From: Pseudomonas chlororaphis
GTDB lineage: Bacteria; Pseudomonadota; Gammaproteobacteria; Pseudomonadales; Pseudomonadaceae
DNA: 64,000 nucleotides
Assembly: GCF_001921865.1 (NCBI RefSeq)
Contig: NZ_MSCT01000009.1
Coordinates: forward strand, 124,001-188,000
Reading direction: 5' to 3'
Notes under the pieces: model-generated
Database searches by the model: none
What the model was told of the DNA's origin: nothing
What the model saw: only the letters and a program-made list of their open reading frames with translations
Made by a program: the position numbers and the translations under genes
Part shown: piece by piece, positions 28,493-38,101 of the stretch
How positions within the stretch are numbered: the first letter of the stretch is position 1
How the letters are laid out: each line of letters opens with the position of its first letter

Positions 28493-29374
28493 CTAGGCCG
28501 TCGCTTGCATCCGTGAGGTTGCCGGTTGATAGGCTTCGTTGGCGGTGTATTCCATGGCTTCCTGGATCGCCCGCTTGCGCGCGGCCTCGGCGCGACGGCC
28601 GAAGTACCAGACCAGGAAGGTCACCAGCGACACTGCCAGCAGAATCAGGCTGGCCACGGCGTTGATCTCCGGTTTCACCCCCAGGCGCACCGCCGAGAAC
28701 ACTTCCATCGGCAAGGTGGTGGAGCCCGGGCCCGAGACGAAGCTCGCCAGCACCAGGTCGTCCAGCGACAGGGCGAACGACATCATGCCGCCCGCCGCCA
28801 GGGATGGCGCGATCATCGGGATGGTGATCAGGAAAAACACCTTGAACGGCCGCGCCCCCAGGTCCATCGCCGCTTCCTCGATGGACAGGTCCAGTTCACG
28901 CAAGCGCGCGGAGACTACCACGGCCACATAGGCGGCGCAGAATGTGGTGTGGGCGATCCAGATGGTGACGATGCCGCGCTCCATCGGCCAACCGATCAAC
29001 TGCGCCATGGCGACGAACAGCAGCAACAGCGACAGGCCGGTAATCACCTCCGGCATTACCAGCGGCGCGGTGACCAGGCCGCCGAACAGGGTGCGGCCCT
29101 TGAAGCGGGTGACCCGGGTCAGCACGAAGGCCGCCAGGGTGCCCAACGCCACCGCCGCGATCGCCGTGTAGCAGGCGATTTCCAGGGAGCGCAGCACCGA
29201 GCCCATCAACTGCTGGTTATCCAGCAGGCCGACGTACCACTTCACCGACCAGCCGCCCCAGACCGTCACCAGCTTGGAGGCGTTGAACGAGTAGATCACC
29301 AGGATCAGCATCGGCAGGTAGATGAAGGTCAGGCCCAGCACCAGCATCAGCTTGGAAAATCCGAAACGTTTCAT
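28493..29374 (-). CDS. potI: polyamine ABC transporter permease (PotI-like)
   Basis: This 293-residue inner-membrane protein has six hydrophobic segments and the EAA loop (EEAAMDLGARPFKVFFLITIPMI) that contacts the ATPase. The order of genes and the start MKRFGFSKLMLVLGLTFIYLP fit PotI/SpuH. The start overlaps the end of the PotH-like gene by an ATGA. The long C-terminal tail (residues about 265-293) is Arg/Ala-rich. Confidence 0.93.
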   Translation of the reverse strand: MKRFGFSKLMLVLGLTFIYLPMLILVIYSFNASKLVTVWGGWSVKWYVGLLDNQQLMGSVLRSLEIACYTAIAAVALGTLAAFVLTRVTRFKGRTLFGGLVTAPLVMPEVITGLSLLLLFVAMAQLIGWPMERGIVTIWIAHTTFCAAYVAVVVSARLRELDLSIEEAAMDLGARPFKVFFLITIPMIAPSLAAGGMMSFALSLDDLVLASFVSGPGSTTLPMEVFSAVRLGVKPEINAVASLILLAVSLVTFLVWYFGRRAEAARKRAIQEAMEYTANEAYQPATSRMQATA

Positions 29375-30297
29375 GCCCGTCCCTCCATCTCTTTGGCCTG
29401 GCTGCGGTTGAACAGCAGGATCGGAATAATCAGGATCGCCAGCATCACCACCGCCAACGCGGAGGCCACCGGCCAGTCACGGTTGTTGAAGAACTCCTGC
29501 CACAGCACGCGGCCGATCATCAGGGTCTCGGGGCCGCCCAGCAGCTCCGGAATGACGAACTCGCCGACCACCGGAATGAACACCAGCATGCAGCCGGCGA
29601 TGATGCCGTTCTTGGCCAACGGCACGGTGATTTTCCAGAAGTTGTTGAAGTTGCTCGAACCCAGGTCCGAAGCGGCTTCCAGCAGGCTCTGGTCGTGCTT
29701 GACCAGGTTGGCGTACAGCGGCAGCACCATGAACGGCAGGTAGGCATAGACCACGCCGATGTAGACCGCGGTATTGGTGTTGAGGATCTCGATCGGCGCC
29801 GAGGTCAGGCCGCTCCACATCAGGAAGGCATTGAGCAGGCCGTTGTTGCTGAGGATGCCCATCCAGGCGTAGACGCGGATCAGGATCGCGGTCCAGGTCG
29901 GCATCATGATCAGCAGCAGCAAGACGTTCTGCGTTTCCTTGCTGGCCTTGGTGATTGCGTAGGCCATGGGGAAGCCGACCACCAGACACATCAGGGTGCT
30001 GAGCAGGGCGACTTTCAGCGAGCCGAGGTAGGCCGAGATATACAGCTCGTCGCCCACCAGCAGCGCGTAGTTGCCGACGTTGAGCAGCAGCTGGAATTTC
30101 TGCTCGGCGAAGCTGTAGATCTCCGAGTAGGGCGGAATCGCCAGGGCGGCTTCCGAGAAGCTGATCTTCATGACCAGGAAGAACGGCAGCATGAAGAACA
30201 GGAACAGCCAGAGGAAGGGAATGCCGATCACCAGCTTGCGACCGCTGGGCAGCACACGGAGCAGTTTCCGATTGAGGGTCATGGCCAAGGTACTCAT
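29371..30297 (-). CDS. potH: polyamine ABC transporter permease (PotH-like)
   Basis: This 308-residue permease has six transmembrane segments and the EAA loop (EAASDLGSSNFNNFWKITVPL). The start at 30297 overlaps the ATPase stop as ATGA, so translation is coupled; the longer frame to 30330 is not needed. Together with the PotI-like subunit it forms the membrane channel of the importer. Confidence 0.93.
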   Translation of the reverse strand: MSTLAMTLNRKLLRVLPSGRKLVIGIPFLWLFLFFMLPFFLVMKISFSEAALAIPPYSEIYSFAEQKFQLLLNVGNYALLVGDELYISAYLGSLKVALLSTLMCLVVGFPMAYAITKASKETQNVLLLLIMMPTWTAILIRVYAWMGILSNNGLLNAFLMWSGLTSAPIEILNTNTAVYIGVVYAYLPFMVLPLYANLVKHDQSLLEAASDLGSSNFNNFWKITVPLAKNGIIAGCMLVFIPVVGEFVIPELLGGPETLMIGRVLWQEFFNNRDWPVASALAVVMLAILIIPILLFNRSQAKEMEGRA

Positions 30298-31436
30298 GCG
30301 CGCAGTACCACGCCGCTGTCGTCTTCCCACCAGACGTACACCTGGTCGTCCCAGGTCGGCCGCGCGCCGCGGCGCTCGGCGTTGGCCATGAACGACTGGA
30401 CGATCTTGCCGCCGGGCAGCTCGACGTAGAACACCGAATGCCCGCCCAGGTAAGCGATGTCATGCACCTTGCCGCGGGACCAGTTGTAGCGGTGCTCGGG
30501 CTGCTCGGTGCTGACCAGCAGCTTTTCCGGGCGGATGGCGTAGGTCACCGACTTGTCCTGCACCGAGGTGCTGACGCCGTGGCCGACGTAGATCTTCTGT
30601 TCCAGCTCGGGGCAGTGGATCACCGCGTGGCCTTCCAGGTCTTCGATCACCGTGCCGTCGAAGGCGTTCACGTTGCCGATGAACTCGCAGACCATGCGGC
30701 TCACCGGGGCTTCGTAGATGTCCACCGGGCTGCCGATCTGGGCGATCCAGCCCAGGTGCATGATGGCGATGCGTTGGGCCATGGTCATGGCCTCTTCCTG
30801 GTCGTGGGTCACCATCACGCAGGTCACGCCGACGCGCTCGATGATCTCGACCAGTTCCAGCTGCATCTGCGAGCGCAGCTTTTTATCCAGGGCGCCCATG
30901 GGTTCGTCGAGCAGCAGCAGTTTCGGGCGCTTGGCCAGGGAGCGGGCCAGGGCCACGCGTTGGCGCTGGCCGCCGGAGAGTTGATGCGGCTTGCGCTTGG
31001 CGTACTGGGTCATGTGCACCAGCTTGAGCATCTCGCCGACCCGGGCATCGATCTCGGCCTTGGGCAGCTTGTCCTGTTGCAGGCCGAAGGCGATGTTCTG
31101 CGCCACGGTCATGTGCGGGAACAGCGCGTAGGACTGGAACATCATGTTGATCGGCCGCTCATAGGGCGGCATGTCGGTGATGTCCACGCCGTCCAGGTAG
31201 ATACGCCCCTCCGTCGGCCGCTCGAAGCCTGCCAGCATCCGCAGCAGGGTGGATTTGCCGGAGCCCGAGCCGCCGAGCAGGGCGAAGATCTCGCCCTGGT
31301 GAATGTCCAGGGACACATCGTCCACGGCCACGGTTTCATCGAACTTCTTGGTCACGCGGTCGACTCTCACCAGCACCTTTTGCGGTTGCGGGTGACCTTC
31401 CAGAGCCTTGCGGTAAGTGCTGGAGGCGTTTGCCAT
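30294..31436 (-). CDS. potG: polyamine ABC transporter ATP-binding protein
   Basis: This 380-residue ATPase has Walker A GGSGSGKS (55-62), the Q-loop at Q101, signature LSGGQ (153-157), Walker B LLLLDE (173-178) and a C-terminal TOBE-like domain (about 290-370). It drives import of putrescine with the PotH/PotI-like permeases and the PotF-like receptor. It is the first gene of the minus-strand transporter operon. Its own promoter must lie in the 237-bp gap up to 31673. Confidence 0.93.
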   Translation of the reverse strand: MANASSTYRKALEGHPQPQKVLVRVDRVTKKFDETVAVDDVSLDIHQGEIFALLGGSGSGKSTLLRMLAGFERPTEGRIYLDGVDITDMPPYERPINMMFQSYALFPHMTVAQNIAFGLQQDKLPKAEIDARVGEMLKLVHMTQYAKRKPHQLSGGQRQRVALARSLAKRPKLLLLDEPMGALDKKLRSQMQLELVEIIERVGVTCVMVTHDQEEAMTMAQRIAIMHLGWIAQIGSPVDIYEAPVSRMVCEFIGNVNAFDGTVIEDLEGHAVIHCPELEQKIYVGHGVSTSVQDKSVTYAIRPEKLLVSTEQPEHRYNWSRGKVHDIAYLGGHSVFYVELPGGKIVQSFMANAERRGARPTWDDQVYVWWEDDSGVVLRA

Positions 31437-31460
31437 GTGAAACTCCCAACAGATGTCAGC

Positions 31461-31483
31461 AGCCCGGCCAATGCGGCCGGGCT
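31461..31483 (-). terminator. hairpin upstream of the transporter ATPase gene
   Basis: The stem AGCCCGGCC / GGCCGGGCT with loop AATGC lies 25 bp upstream of the ATPase start and about 190 bp beyond the amidase stop. It could terminate the amidase transcript or act as an attenuator of the transporter operon. No long U-run is present. Confidence 0.45.
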
Positions 31484-31673
31484 TAAAGGTTGATTGCCAG
31501 CCTGCAGGGCGCGCGGGCTGATTCGGCGCTGCCTCCCTGGCGGCCTGACGCTATTTGTTGTTGTGGTCTTGCCGTGTGTTGCTCACGCCGAACGTCGGGC
31601 GCACACCGGTGCGCTCGCCGCGGGGCAGGGCGTGGTGAATCGTGTGGGGGTGCAAAGCCTGGGGCGTGCGGGC

Positions 31674-32429
31674 TCAGCGCCGTTGCGCGGCCCGTTGCCG
31701 GCAGGCCTCGCCGAAGGCCTGGAAGAGCCGCAGGTAGACCGGGTTCGACAGCACCTGCCATTCCGGGTGCCACTGCACGCCGAGGGCGAAGGCCGCGCTG
31801 TGTTCGACCGACACCGCTTCGATCAGGCCGTCCGGCGCCTTGGCCTCGGCGCGCAGGCCGGGGGCCAGGCGGTCGATGCCCTGGCTGTGGATCGAGTTGA
31901 CCTGGAACTCGGTGGGCAGGTCCAGGGCCTGGAACACCCCGCCCGGTTGCACCGTAACGGCGTGGGCGGGGGCGTATTGCACGGCCAGGTCCGGGTGGTC
32001 GGCCTCGCGGTGGTCGAGGTAGCCCGGCAGTTCATGCACCTTCTGGTGCAGGCTGCCGCCGAAGGCCACGTTCATTTCCTGGAAGCCGCGGCAGATGCCC
32101 AGCACCGGCACGCCGGCGGCAATCGCCGCGCGCAGCAGGGGCAGGGTGGTGGCATCGCGCTGGGGGTCGTGGGCGGTGCCCGGTTCGCTGGCCGGACCCT
32201 GGTAGTGGAAGGGCTCCACATTCGACGGCGAGCCGGTGAACAGCAAGCCGTCCAGGTTGTGCAGCAGATCCTTGATATCGATCAGGTCCGCCAGGGAAGG
32301 AATGATCAGGGGCAGGCCCTCGGCCGCGGTACTGACAGCACGCAAGTACTTGTCGCCGCTGACATGGTAGGGGTGCAGGCCGATCTCTTTGACGCACGCA
32401 GTAACGCCGATCAATGGCTTGAATGCCAT
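31674..32429 (-). CDS. puuD: gamma-glutamyl-GABA hydrolase (class I glutamine-amidotransferase-like, C26)
   Basis: This 251-residue enzyme hydrolyses gamma-glutamyl-GABA to glutamate and GABA, the last step of the gamma-glutamylated putrescine route. Nucleophile C113 lies in GICRGFQEMN, and the His/Glu of the triad in WHPEW (H221, E223). The start at 32429 (MAFKPLIGVTA) follows AGGTGA. It is divergent from the glutamine-synthetase-like gene, so both are probably controlled from the same region. Confidence 0.92.
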   Translation of the reverse strand: MAFKPLIGVTACVKEIGLHPYHVSGDKYLRAVSTAAEGLPLIIPSLADLIDIKDLLHNLDGLLFTGSPSNVEPFHYQGPASEPGTAHDPQRDATTLPLLRAAIAAGVPVLGICRGFQEMNVAFGGSLHQKVHELPGYLDHREADHPDLAVQYAPAHAVTVQPGGVFQALDLPTEFQVNSIHSQGIDRLAPGLRAEAKAPDGLIEAVSVEHSAAFALGVQWHPEWQVLSNPVYLRLFQAFGEACRQRAAQRR

Positions 32430-32546
32430 TTTTATCACCTCGAAATTCACGCTGGAACGAGTTTTTCCAGAGCTTAGCCTCGTTGATTTTAATTGACAAC
32501 TGGGGTGTAAAAAATTCTAAACGAAATATTTCTCTTGGTCGTGATC

Positions 32547-32605
32547 GGCGCCTTATGGCGCCTGTGTTGCGGCGATAAAGGGCAAAATATTTAACGGTTT
32601 TGCCC
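32547..32605. promoter_or_regulatory. palindromes in the divergent puuD/puuA-like promoter region
   Basis: The 265-bp AT-rich gap between the divergent genes holds two inverted repeats: GGCGCC-TTAT-GGCGCC at 32547-32562 and GGGCAAAA-N10-TTTTGCCC at 32580-32605. The second is a candidate operator for the PuuR/PauR-like regulator encoded at 37362. The assignment is inferred from position only. Confidence 0.4.
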
Positions 32606-32694
32606 GCTTTGCCGCGCTTGACTTCACTTTTCCTTTCGGATTGACTGCTGCCACGTAACCGCTTTGAACATAATAATTAACACATAGGTGCATC

Positions 32695-34071
32695 ATGTCG
32701 GTCCCACTGCGTGCCGTTCAGCTCAACGAAGCCAACGCCTTCCTGAAGAATCACCCCGAGATCCTCTACGTCGACCTGCTGATTGCAGACATGAACGGCG
32801 TGGTGCGCGGCAAGCGCATCGAGCGTACGGCCCTGCACAAGGTGTACGAGAAAGGCATCAACCTGCCGGCCTCGCTGTTCGCCCTGGACATCAACGGTTC
32901 CACCGTGGAAAGCACCGGCCTGGGCCTGGACATCGGCGACGCCGACCGCATCTGCTACCCGATCCCTGGCACCCTGAGCGTCGAGCCCTGGCAGAAGCGC
33001 CCGACCGCGCAACTGTTGATGACCATGCACGAGATCGAGGGCGAACCGTTCTTCGCCGACCCGCGGGAAGTGCTGCGCAAGATCGTGAGCAAGTTCGACG
33101 AACTGGGCCTGACCATCTGCGCGGCCTTTGAGCTGGAGTTCTACCTGATCGACCAGGACAACGTGAACGGTCGCCCGCAATCGCCGCGTTCGCCGATTTC
33201 CGGCAAGCGTCCGCAGTCGACCCAGGTCTACCTGATCGACGACCTCGACGAATACGTCGACTGCCTGCAGGACATCCTCGAAGGCGCGAAAGAGCAGGGC
33301 ATCCCGGCCGACGCCATCGTCAAGGAAAGCGCCCCGGCGCAGTTCGAGGTCAACCTGCACCACGTGTCCGACCCGATCAAAGCCTGCGACTACGCGGTGC
33401 TGCTCAAGCGCCTGGTGAAGAACATCGCCTACGACCATGAGATGGACACCACCTTCATGGCCAAGCCTTACCCGGGCCAGGCCGGCAACGGCCTGCATGT
33501 GCACATCTCGATCCTCGACAAGCAGGGCAACAACATCTTCGCCAGCGAAGACCCCGAGACCAACGAGGCCCTGCGCCATGCCATCGGCGGCGTGCTCGAC
33601 ACCCTGCCGGAGCAGATGGCCTTCCTCTGCCCGAACGTCAACTCCTACCGCCGTTTCGGCGCGCAGTTCTACGTGCCGAACTCGCCGACCTGGGGCGTCG
33701 ACAACCGTACCGTGGCGGTGCGCGTGCCGACCGGTTCGGCCGACTCCGTGCGCATCGAACACCGTGTGGCCGGCGCCGACGCCAACCCGTACCTGCTGAT
33801 GGCTTCGGTGCTGTCGGGCATTCACCACGGCCTGACCAACAAGATCGAGCCCGGCCCGGCGATGGAAGGCAACGCCTACGAGCAGAGCGAGCCGAGCCTG
33901 CCGACCAACCTGCGCGACGCCCTGCGTGTGCTGGACGACAGCGAAGTGATGGCCAAGTACATCGACCCGACCTACATCGACGTGTTCGTCGCCTGCAAGG
34001 AAAGCGAACTGGCCGAGTTCGAGAACTCCATCTCCGACCTCGAATACAACTGGTACCTGCACACGGTCTGA
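32695..34071 (+). CDS. puuA: gamma-glutamylpolyamine synthetase (glutamine synthetase family)
   Basis: This 458-residue glutamine-synthetase homologue ligates glutamate to putrescine or another polyamine with ATP, starting the gamma-glutamyl route. It has the GS beta-grasp domain (EILYVDLLIADMNGVVRGKR), metal ligands in AAFELEFYLID, the GNGLHVHISI segment, and the C-terminal NRTVAVRVP and EHRVAGADANPYLLMA blocks. The neighbourhood (amidase, aldehyde dehydrogenase, FAD oxidase, polyamine importer) makes polyamine the likely substrate, not ammonia. Confidence 0.92.
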   Translation: MSVPLRAVQLNEANAFLKNHPEILYVDLLIADMNGVVRGKRIERTALHKVYEKGINLPASLFALDINGSTVESTGLGLDIGDADRICYPIPGTLSVEPWQKRPTAQLLMTMHEIEGEPFFADPREVLRKIVSKFDELGLTICAAFELEFYLIDQDNVNGRPQSPRSPISGKRPQSTQVYLIDDLDEYVDCLQDILEGAKEQGIPADAIVKESAPAQFEVNLHHVSDPIKACDYAVLLKRLVKNIAYDHEMDTTFMAKPYPGQAGNGLHVHISILDKQGNNIFASEDPETNEALRHAIGGVLDTLPEQMAFLCPNVNSYRRFGAQFYVPNSPTWGVDNRTVAVRVPTGSADSVRIEHRVAGADANPYLLMASVLSGIHHGLTNKIEPGPAMEGNAYEQSEPSLPTNLRDALRVLDDSEVMAKYIDPTYIDVFVACKESELAEFENSISDLEYNWYLHTV

Positions 34072-34104
34072 CCGCCGTGCCTATTTCTGCGTTGAGTATT
34101 TGCC

Positions 34105-35595
34105 ATGACTAAATCCCGCAGTGACTGGGAGCAGCGCTTCCAGTCCTTGACCCTCGAAGGGCGCGCCTTTATCGACGGCCAGTATTGCCACGCCGCCAGC
34201 GGCGCCACTTTTGAAAACACCAGCCCGGTGGACGGGCGCTTTTTGGCCCATGTCGCCAGCACCGACGAGGCCGATGCCGAGCGCGCGGTGCAGGTGGCGC
34301 GCCGGGCGTTCGAGTCCGGCGTGTGGTCGCGCAAGGCCCCGGCCGAGCGCAAGCGCGTGCTGATCCGCTTTGCTGACTTGATCCTCGAACACCAGGAAGA
34401 ACTGGCGCTCCTGGAAACCCTGGACATGGGCAAGCCCATCGGCGATTCCTTGAGCATCGATGTGCCGGCCACCGCCAACGCGATCCGCTGGAACGCCGAA
34501 GCCATCGACAAGATCTACGACGAAGTCGCCGCCACGCCCCACGACCAGTTGGGCCTGGTGACTCGCGAAGCGTCCGGCGTGGTCGCGGCCATCGTGCCGT
34601 GGAACTTCCCGCTGATCATGGCCAGCTGGAAGTTCGCCCCGGCCTTGGCGGCGGGCAACTCGTTCATCCTCAAGCCGTCGGAAAAGTCGCCGCTGACCGC
34701 GATCCGCATCGCCCAGCTGGCTCTGGACGCCGGTATTCCCCAGGGCGTGTTCAACGTCCTGCCGGGCTACGGCCACACCGTCGGCAAGGCCCTGGCCCTG
34801 CATGGGGACGTGGACGTGCTGGCCTTTACCGGCTCCACCGCGGTGGGCAAGCAACTGCTGGTGTATGCCGGGCAGAGCAACATGAAGCGCGTATGGCTGG
34901 AGGCGGGCGGCAAGAGCCCCAACGTGGTGTTCGCCGACGCCCCGGACCTGCGCGCCGCGGCGGAGGCGGCGGCCAGCGCCATCGCCTTCAACCAGGGCGA
35001 AGTCTGCACCGCCGGCTCGCGCCTGCTGGTGGAGCGCTCGATCCGCGATCGGTTCATTCCGCTGCTGGTGGAAGCGCTCAAGGCCTGGAAGCCCGGGCAT
35101 GCGCTGGACCCCGAGACCCGCGTCGGCGCCGTGGTCGACCAGCGTCAACTGGACAACGTGCTGCGCTTTATCGACATCGGCAAGGAGCAGGGCGGGCAAC
35201 TGCTGGCCGGCGGCGCGCGGACCCTGGAAAGCACTGGCGGCCTGTACGTCGAGCCGACGATTTTCGACGGCGTGACCAACGCCATGACCATTGCCCGCGA
35301 AGAGATCTTCGGCCCGGTGCTGTCGGTCATCAGTTTCGACACGGAAGAAGAAGCGTTGCAGATTGCCAACGACAGCATCTTCGGCCTGGCGGCCGGGGTC
35401 TGGACCAGCAACCTCAGCCGCGCCCACCGCTTCGCCCGCGGCCTGCGCGCCGGCAGCGTGTGGGTCAACCAGTACGATGGCGGCGACATGACCGCGCCGT
35501 TCGGCGGCTTCAAGCAGTCCGGCAACGGCCGCGACAAGTCGCTGCACGCCTTCGACAAGTACACCGAGCTGAAAGCGACCTGGATCAAGCTCTAA
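34105..35595 (+). CDS. kauB: gamma-glutamyl-aminobutyraldehyde / aminoaldehyde dehydrogenase
   Basis: This 496-residue NAD(P)-dependent aldehyde dehydrogenase has catalytic Cys C301 (NQGEVCTAGSR), general base E266 (WLEAGGKSPN) and the coenzyme fold TGSTAVGK. It would oxidise gamma-glutamyl-gamma-aminobutyraldehyde to gamma-glutamyl-GABA. It lies 33 bp after the ligase gene and before the oxidase gene, so the three form one transcript. The PuuC name applies equally. Confidence 0.92.
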   Translation: MTKSRSDWEQRFQSLTLEGRAFIDGQYCHAASGATFENTSPVDGRFLAHVASTDEADAERAVQVARRAFESGVWSRKAPAERKRVLIRFADLILEHQEELALLETLDMGKPIGDSLSIDVPATANAIRWNAEAIDKIYDEVAATPHDQLGLVTREASGVVAAIVPWNFPLIMASWKFAPALAAGNSFILKPSEKSPLTAIRIAQLALDAGIPQGVFNVLPGYGHTVGKALALHGDVDVLAFTGSTAVGKQLLVYAGQSNMKRVWLEAGGKSPNVVFADAPDLRAAAEAAASAIAFNQGEVCTAGSRLLVERSIRDRFIPLLVEALKAWKPGHALDPETRVGAVVDQRQLDNVLRFIDIGKEQGGQLLAGGARTLESTGGLYVEPTIFDGVTNAMTIAREEIFGPVLSVISFDTEEEALQIANDSIFGLAAGVWTSNLSRAHRFARGLRAGSVWVNQYDGGDMTAPFGGFKQSGNGRDKSLHAFDKYTELKATWIKL

Positions 35596-35647
35596 CCCTA
35601 ACAACAACGGCGGGGCCGGCCTTGGGCGGTACCCGCTGGGGACTCTG

Positions 35648-36931
35648 ATGATGCAAACCTACGTAAACAGCTACTACGCCGCGACCCGCAACCCGACCGC
35701 CGACTTCCCGGTGCTCGAAGAGTTGGTGGAGTGCGACGTCTGCGTGATCGGCGCCGGCTACACCGGCCTGTCCTCGGCGCTGTTCCTGGCGGAAGCCGGC
35801 TACAGCGTCACCGTGCTCGAAGCGGCCAAGGTCGGCTTCGGCGCCAGCGGGCGCAACGGCGGGCAACTGGTCAACTCCTACAGCCGCGACGTCGATGTGA
35901 TCGAGTCGCGCTACGGCGAGAAAAGCGCCGAAGTGCTGGGCAGCATGATCTTCGAAGGCGCCGACATCATTCGCCAGCGCATCCAGCACTACGACATCCA
36001 GTGCGACTACCGTCCGGGCGGCATCTTCGCGGCGATGAACAACAAGCAGCTCAAGGGCCTGGCCGAACAGAAGGCCAGCTGGGAGCGCTACGGCAACAAG
36101 CACCTGCAACTGCTGGACAAGGCACAGATCGCCCAGGAAGTCGGCTCCGACGCCTACGTCGGCGGCCTGCTGGACATGCAAGGCGGGCACATCCACCCGC
36201 TGAACCTGGCCCTGGGCGAAGCCAGCGCCATCATCGGCCTGGGCGGCAAGATCTTCGAGCAATCGGCGGCGGTGGAAATCACCTACGGCGAACCTAATGT
36301 GGTGCGCACCGCCAAGGGCGTAGTCCGGGCCAAGTATTTGCTGATCGCCGGCAACGCCTACCTGCAACAGGACCTCGACCCACGGGTGACGCGCAAGAGC
36401 ATGCCCTGCGGCTCGCAGATCGTGGTCACCGAGCCACTGTCCGAGCAAATGGCCCGCAGCCTGATCCGCAACAACTACTGCGTCGAAGACTGCAACTACC
36501 TGCTGGACTACTACCGCCTCACCGCCGACAACCGCCTGCTGTACGGCGGCGGCGTGGTCTACGGCGCCCGCGAACCGGACGACATCGAGCAATTGATCCG
36601 GCCGAAGATCCTCAAGACCTTCCCGCAACTGAAGAACGTCAAGATCGACTACCGCTGGACCGGCAACTTCCTGCTGACCATGTCGCGCATGCCGCAATTC
36701 GGCCGCATCGAAAAGAACGCCTACTACATGCAGGGCTACAGCGGCCACGGCGTCACCTGCTCGCACCTGGCCGGCAAGCTGATCGCCGAAATGATCCGCG
36801 GCGACGCCGAACGCTTCGACGCCTTCGCCTCCCTGCCGCACATGCCGATGTTCGGCGGCCGCACCTTCCAGGCCCCCCTGACCGCCATGGGCGCCGCGTA
36901 CTACGCCCTGCGCGATCGACTTGGCATCTAA
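35648..36931 (+). CDS. puuB: gamma-glutamylputrescine oxidase (FAD, DAO family)
   Basis: This 427-residue flavoenzyme has the FAD fingerprint VIGAGYTGLSSALFLAEAGY from residue 36, the GASGRNGGQL segment, and the C-terminal YMQGYSGHGVTCSHLAGKL motif of the DadA/PuuB group. It would oxidise gamma-glutamylputrescine to the aldehyde consumed by the dehydrogenase upstream. Two adjacent ATGs (35648 and 35651) make the exact start uncertain by one codon. Confidence 0.92.
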   Translation: MMQTYVNSYYAATRNPTADFPVLEELVECDVCVIGAGYTGLSSALFLAEAGYSVTVLEAAKVGFGASGRNGGQLVNSYSRDVDVIESRYGEKSAEVLGSMIFEGADIIRQRIQHYDIQCDYRPGGIFAAMNNKQLKGLAEQKASWERYGNKHLQLLDKAQIAQEVGSDAYVGGLLDMQGGHIHPLNLALGEASAIIGLGGKIFEQSAAVEITYGEPNVVRTAKGVVRAKYLLIAGNAYLQQDLDPRVTRKSMPCGSQIVVTEPLSEQMARSLIRNNYCVEDCNYLLDYYRLTADNRLLYGGGVVYGAREPDDIEQLIRPKILKTFPQLKNVKIDYRWTGNFLLTMSRMPQFGRIEKNAYYMQGYSGHGVTCSHLAGKLIAEMIRGDAERFDAFASLPHMPMFGGRTFQAPLTAMGAAYYALRDRLGI

Positions 36932-37361
36932 GAGCATGGCACCCCGCGCTCCTGCTCTTGTAGGAGCGCAGCTTGCTCGCGATAAACGATAACGCGGTCT
37001 ACCAGGCACTCCGCGTAAACAGGCTTGGCGCCGGCTGCGCCGTCGTACGCAGCCTCGCTAACGCTCGACAGCGGCTACAGCCCCCAGGCGGCCACAGGCG
37101 GCCCCAACCCGGGGCCAACCCCGGCTCAACGCCGACCTGTAGCCGCTGCCAAGCCCCAGCGCGGCTGCGCCGAGGTCCGCAGGACCTCCCAAGGCCCGCA
37201 AACCCACCGTAAAATCCCCGCCAACCCCTTATCGCCAGCCTTTACAGCACCGCCGTCAAACATGTTTAAATAGCCGCCTTTCAGGCTCCAGAGGCACCCA
37301 AATCGCGACAACCGCGACCCAAGCGCCGAATACCCTTAAGTTCCTCTCGCATAAGGCTGTT
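36932..37361. repeat. non-coding gap with REP and GC-rich palindromic elements
   Basis: This 430-bp gap between the oxidase and the regulator holds a single REP copy (about 36959-36984, TGTAGGAGCGCAGCTTGCTC). It also holds an imperfect copy of the palindrome-bounded element seen at 26.7-27.1 kb (CGTACGCAGCC...CAGCGGCTACAG and CTGTAGCCGCTGCC, about 37044-37200). The sequence then becomes AT-richer ahead of the regulator start. No gene was seen. Confidence 0.6.
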
Positions 37362-37910
37362 ATGGACACGGGCACCCGACTCAAACTCGTTCGCGAAAGC
37401 TACAAACTGTCCCAGCGCGAGCTGGCCCGACGCAGCGGCGTAACCAACGCCACCATCTCCCTGATCGAACAGAACCGCGTCAGCCCCTCCGTCAGCTCCC
37501 TGAAAAAGCTGCTCGAAGGCATCCCCATGTCCCTGGCCGACTTCTTCACCTTCGACCAGCCCCCGCGCGAACACCAATACGTCTTCCGCGCCAACGAACA
37601 ACCCGACCTCGGCCGCGACGGCGCCCGCCTGCTGCTGATCGGCGCCGCACTGCCAAGCCGCCAGATGCGCTTTTTGCGCGAACAATATGCTCCAGGCGCC
37701 AGCTCTGGTGATGAGCCGATCGTGCATGCGGAAGGGGAGGAGTGCGGGCTTGTGACCCGTGGCACCGTGGAGTTGACGGTGGATGGGCAGGTGAGCGTGT
37801 TGAATCCGGGGGATGGGTATTATTTTCCGACTACGTTGCCGCATAAGTTTCGGAATATTGGGCAGGATGAGGCGGAGATTATTAGTGCGAATACGCCAGC
37901 GAACTTCTGA
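37362..37910 (+). CDS. puuR: XRE-cupin regulator of polyamine catabolism (PuuR/PauR-like)
   Basis: This 182-residue protein has an N-terminal XRE HTH (RLKLVRESYKLSQRELARRSGV then TNATISLIEQNRVSPS) and a C-terminal cupin (about 110-182, with GDGYYFPTTLPHKFRNIG). This pair is typical of PuuR/PauR repressors, which sense putrescine or its products. It lies downstream of the catabolic genes. In the second half of the gene codon use shifts from C-rich to G/T-rich third positions. Confidence 0.9.
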   Translation: MDTGTRLKLVRESYKLSQRELARRSGVTNATISLIEQNRVSPSVSSLKKLLEGIPMSLADFFTFDQPPREHQYVFRANEQPDLGRDGARLLLIGAALPSRQMRFLREQYAPGASSGDEPIVHAEGEECGLVTRGTVELTVDGQVSVLNPGDGYYFPTTLPHKFRNIGQDEAEIISANTPANF

Positions 37911-38101
37911 GCTGGGCAACTCCTGAAGCACTCTCTTGATCTTGAGCGGCTAATGATAGCCGCTTACCCTAATCACGGTTGTAATTTACGGGGCGTTCTT
38001 GAACTATTTTTCGGCTCTTGAATGCTGATGAGTAATGTAGGTATCTGATTGAGGGGCGTCCGCTCTTGGGCAAAAGCGGGCATAAAATTGTTTCTATCAA
38101 T
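37911..38101. other. AT-rich junction of the accessory island
   Basis: This short non-coding segment marks a sharp drop in GC content after the PuuR-like gene. No tRNA, integrase or clear attachment repeat is visible at this edge. Confidence 0.4.
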
